Position numbers and translations under genes: made by a program
NCBI GenBank assembly: GCA_934463265.1
Contig: CAKSIU010000018.1
Span: 1-13,549, forward strand
DNA: 13,549 nt
Direction of reading: 5' to 3'
Source of the DNA: an uncultured Eubacteriales bacterium
GTDB taxonomy: Bacteria; Bacillota; Clostridia; Oscillospirales; Acutalibacteraceae
In this document: positions 13,062 to 13,549 of the stretch, piece by piece
How the letters are laid out: each line of letters opens with the position of its first letter
Position numbering within the stretch: the first letter of the stretch is position 1
Notes under the pieces: model-generated
The model's input: the letters and a program-made list of their open reading frames with translations, nothing else
What the model was told of the DNA's origin: nothing
Databases searched by the model: none

Positions 13062-13508
13062 ATGGGCACCACGATTATATCAAGGCGTGGTAGGGATTCT
13101 GCAACGATTAAATTTGAAAATTACAGCAATTCGCCAAGCAAAATTGCGTCAATCAATTTGAGTGAAGTAAAGGAAGACGTGGTCGCGACTGCAACCGAAA
13201 ATTACGCCTTTTTTGCCGGCGGTCAGACCTATTCCAGCGGCTTTATTATGAAAGATTCAGTCGATGCTTATGATAAAAATTTAATTAAAAGCACACCAAG
13301 CGTGTTGAGCGTGGCAAGACATGGAGCTACGGCCGCAGCTATCGCAAATTATGCAATTTTTGCAGGCGGTTCAGCAAGCAGCTACAGCAGCGATACTCAA
13401 GCCATAGTCGATGCTTATGACGAAAATTTAACGCGCACCACAGCGACGGAATTAAGCCATGATAGAGACCAGTTTGGACTACAGTCAATAAAAAGGACAC
13501 AAATTTAG
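13062..13508 (+). CDS. Second Kelch-like propeller protein, 3'-truncated by an insertion
   Basis: A paralog of the preceding gene. Its start (MGTTIISRRGRDSATIKFENY) parallels the first one's tag position by position, and ATG 13062 follows a GTGGTG stretch; GTG 13050 would add four residues. Two complete blade motifs follow (ENYAFFAGG...SVDAYDKNL and ANYAIFAGG...IVDAYDENL), then ELSHDRDQFG, which should continue into a third blade with A.....NYALF. Instead the reading changes to LQSIKRTQI and stops. The break falls at about 13475-13479, where TGGACTAC begins a sequence that resembles an IS3 end. Only about 139 residues of an expected 350-400 remain, so the product is unlikely to form a closed propeller. 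Confidence 0.75.
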   Translation: MGTTIISRRGRDSATIKFENYSNSPSKIASINLSEVKEDVVATATENYAFFAGGQTYSSGFIMKDSVDAYDKNLIKSTPSVLSVARHGATAAAIANYAIFAGGSASSYSSDTQAIVDAYDENLTRTTATELSHDRDQFGLQSIKRTQI

Positions 13509-13549
13509 AAACATTTTAAGAAGTAGCACTATAAATTGTGCTTAAAAAA
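13475..13549. mobile_element. Partial IS3-family-type insertion sequence, probable right end
   Basis: The sequence from TGG at 13475 has GGACAC ending 26 bases in (13495-13500), exactly the spacing seen in the left-hand element read from position 74. The two ends share TGG, an A-rich stretch before GACAC, and GACACA. This copy has no promoter or ribosome binding site after the end, only AAATTTAGAAACATTTTAAG and a small hairpin (13525-13529 with 13538-13542). That suggests it is the end lying after a transposase gene read leftwards from outside the window. The element type is inferred only from the terminus. Confidence 0.45.

Noticed and set aside
11853..13508. Diversity-generating retroelement target in the propeller genes
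   Set aside because: No template repeat or reverse transcriptase gene is in the window and no adenine-directed variation can be judged from one sequence.
13525..13542. Small hairpin AGCAC / GTGCT as a terminator
   Set aside because: Only five pairs, with no T-run after it on either strand. More likely part of the IS end.

Overview
The window is a piece of a temperate tailed phage (prophage) genome. It carries the end of the head genes, the head-tail connector genes and almost the whole tail module of a long-tailed siphovirus, all on the + strand in the standard order. The DNA is AT-rich. Shine-Dalgarno sequences are strong (AGGAGG/AAGGGGTG type) and TTG starts are frequent. The proteins resemble those of prophages from Bacillota, especially gut Clostridia: phi13-type tail tube protein, Sipho_tail Dit, Prophage_tail endopeptidase-type protein and BppU. 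The host is therefore most likely a Clostridia-like member of the Bacillota; nothing allows a genus call.

Layout. 1-74: end of an IS3-type insertion sequence whose transposase would read leftwards out of the window. 75-890: major capsid protein without its N-terminal part. 903-2529: small head-decoration-type protein, gp6-type connector, gp16-type head-tail adaptor, HK97 gp10-type neck protein and tail terminator. 2546-3678: tail tube protein, then the tail assembly chaperone with a complete programmed -1 frameshift signal. 3681-4293: a DinJ/YafQ-type toxin-antitoxin operon on the opposite strand, with its own promoter and a palindromic operator. 4340-7027: tape measure protein. 7043-9756: distal tail protein and tail-associated (Tal-type) protein. 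9769-10273: two small unrecognised proteins. 10230-11852: BppU-type baseplate protein with repeated modules. 11853-13046: seven-repeat Kelch-like propeller protein. 13062 to about 13478: a paralogous Kelch-like gene cut by a second IS3-type end (about 13475-13549).

How it fits together. The connector proteins join capsid to tail. The chaperone pair loads the tape measure protein, around which the tube protein polymerises. Dit and Tal form the tail tip hub. BppU and the Kelch-like propellers probably make the host-binding apparatus. The TA cassette is antisense to the late operon and is best read as an inserted accessory gene pair (a moron). Both window ends look like IS ends in the same orientation; one interrupts the capsid gene and the other a receptor-binding candidate. 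The prophage, at least as represented here, is therefore probably defective. The sharp ends also fit a contig broken at repeated IS copies.

Most worth a second look: the frameshift cassette (A AAA AAC, 6-nt spacer, 15-bp stem), the TA module inside the tail operon, two tail genes without a usual start codon after a good ribosome binding site, and the tandem Kelch-like propeller genes that share an N-terminal tag. I did not find a clearly new defence or mobile system.
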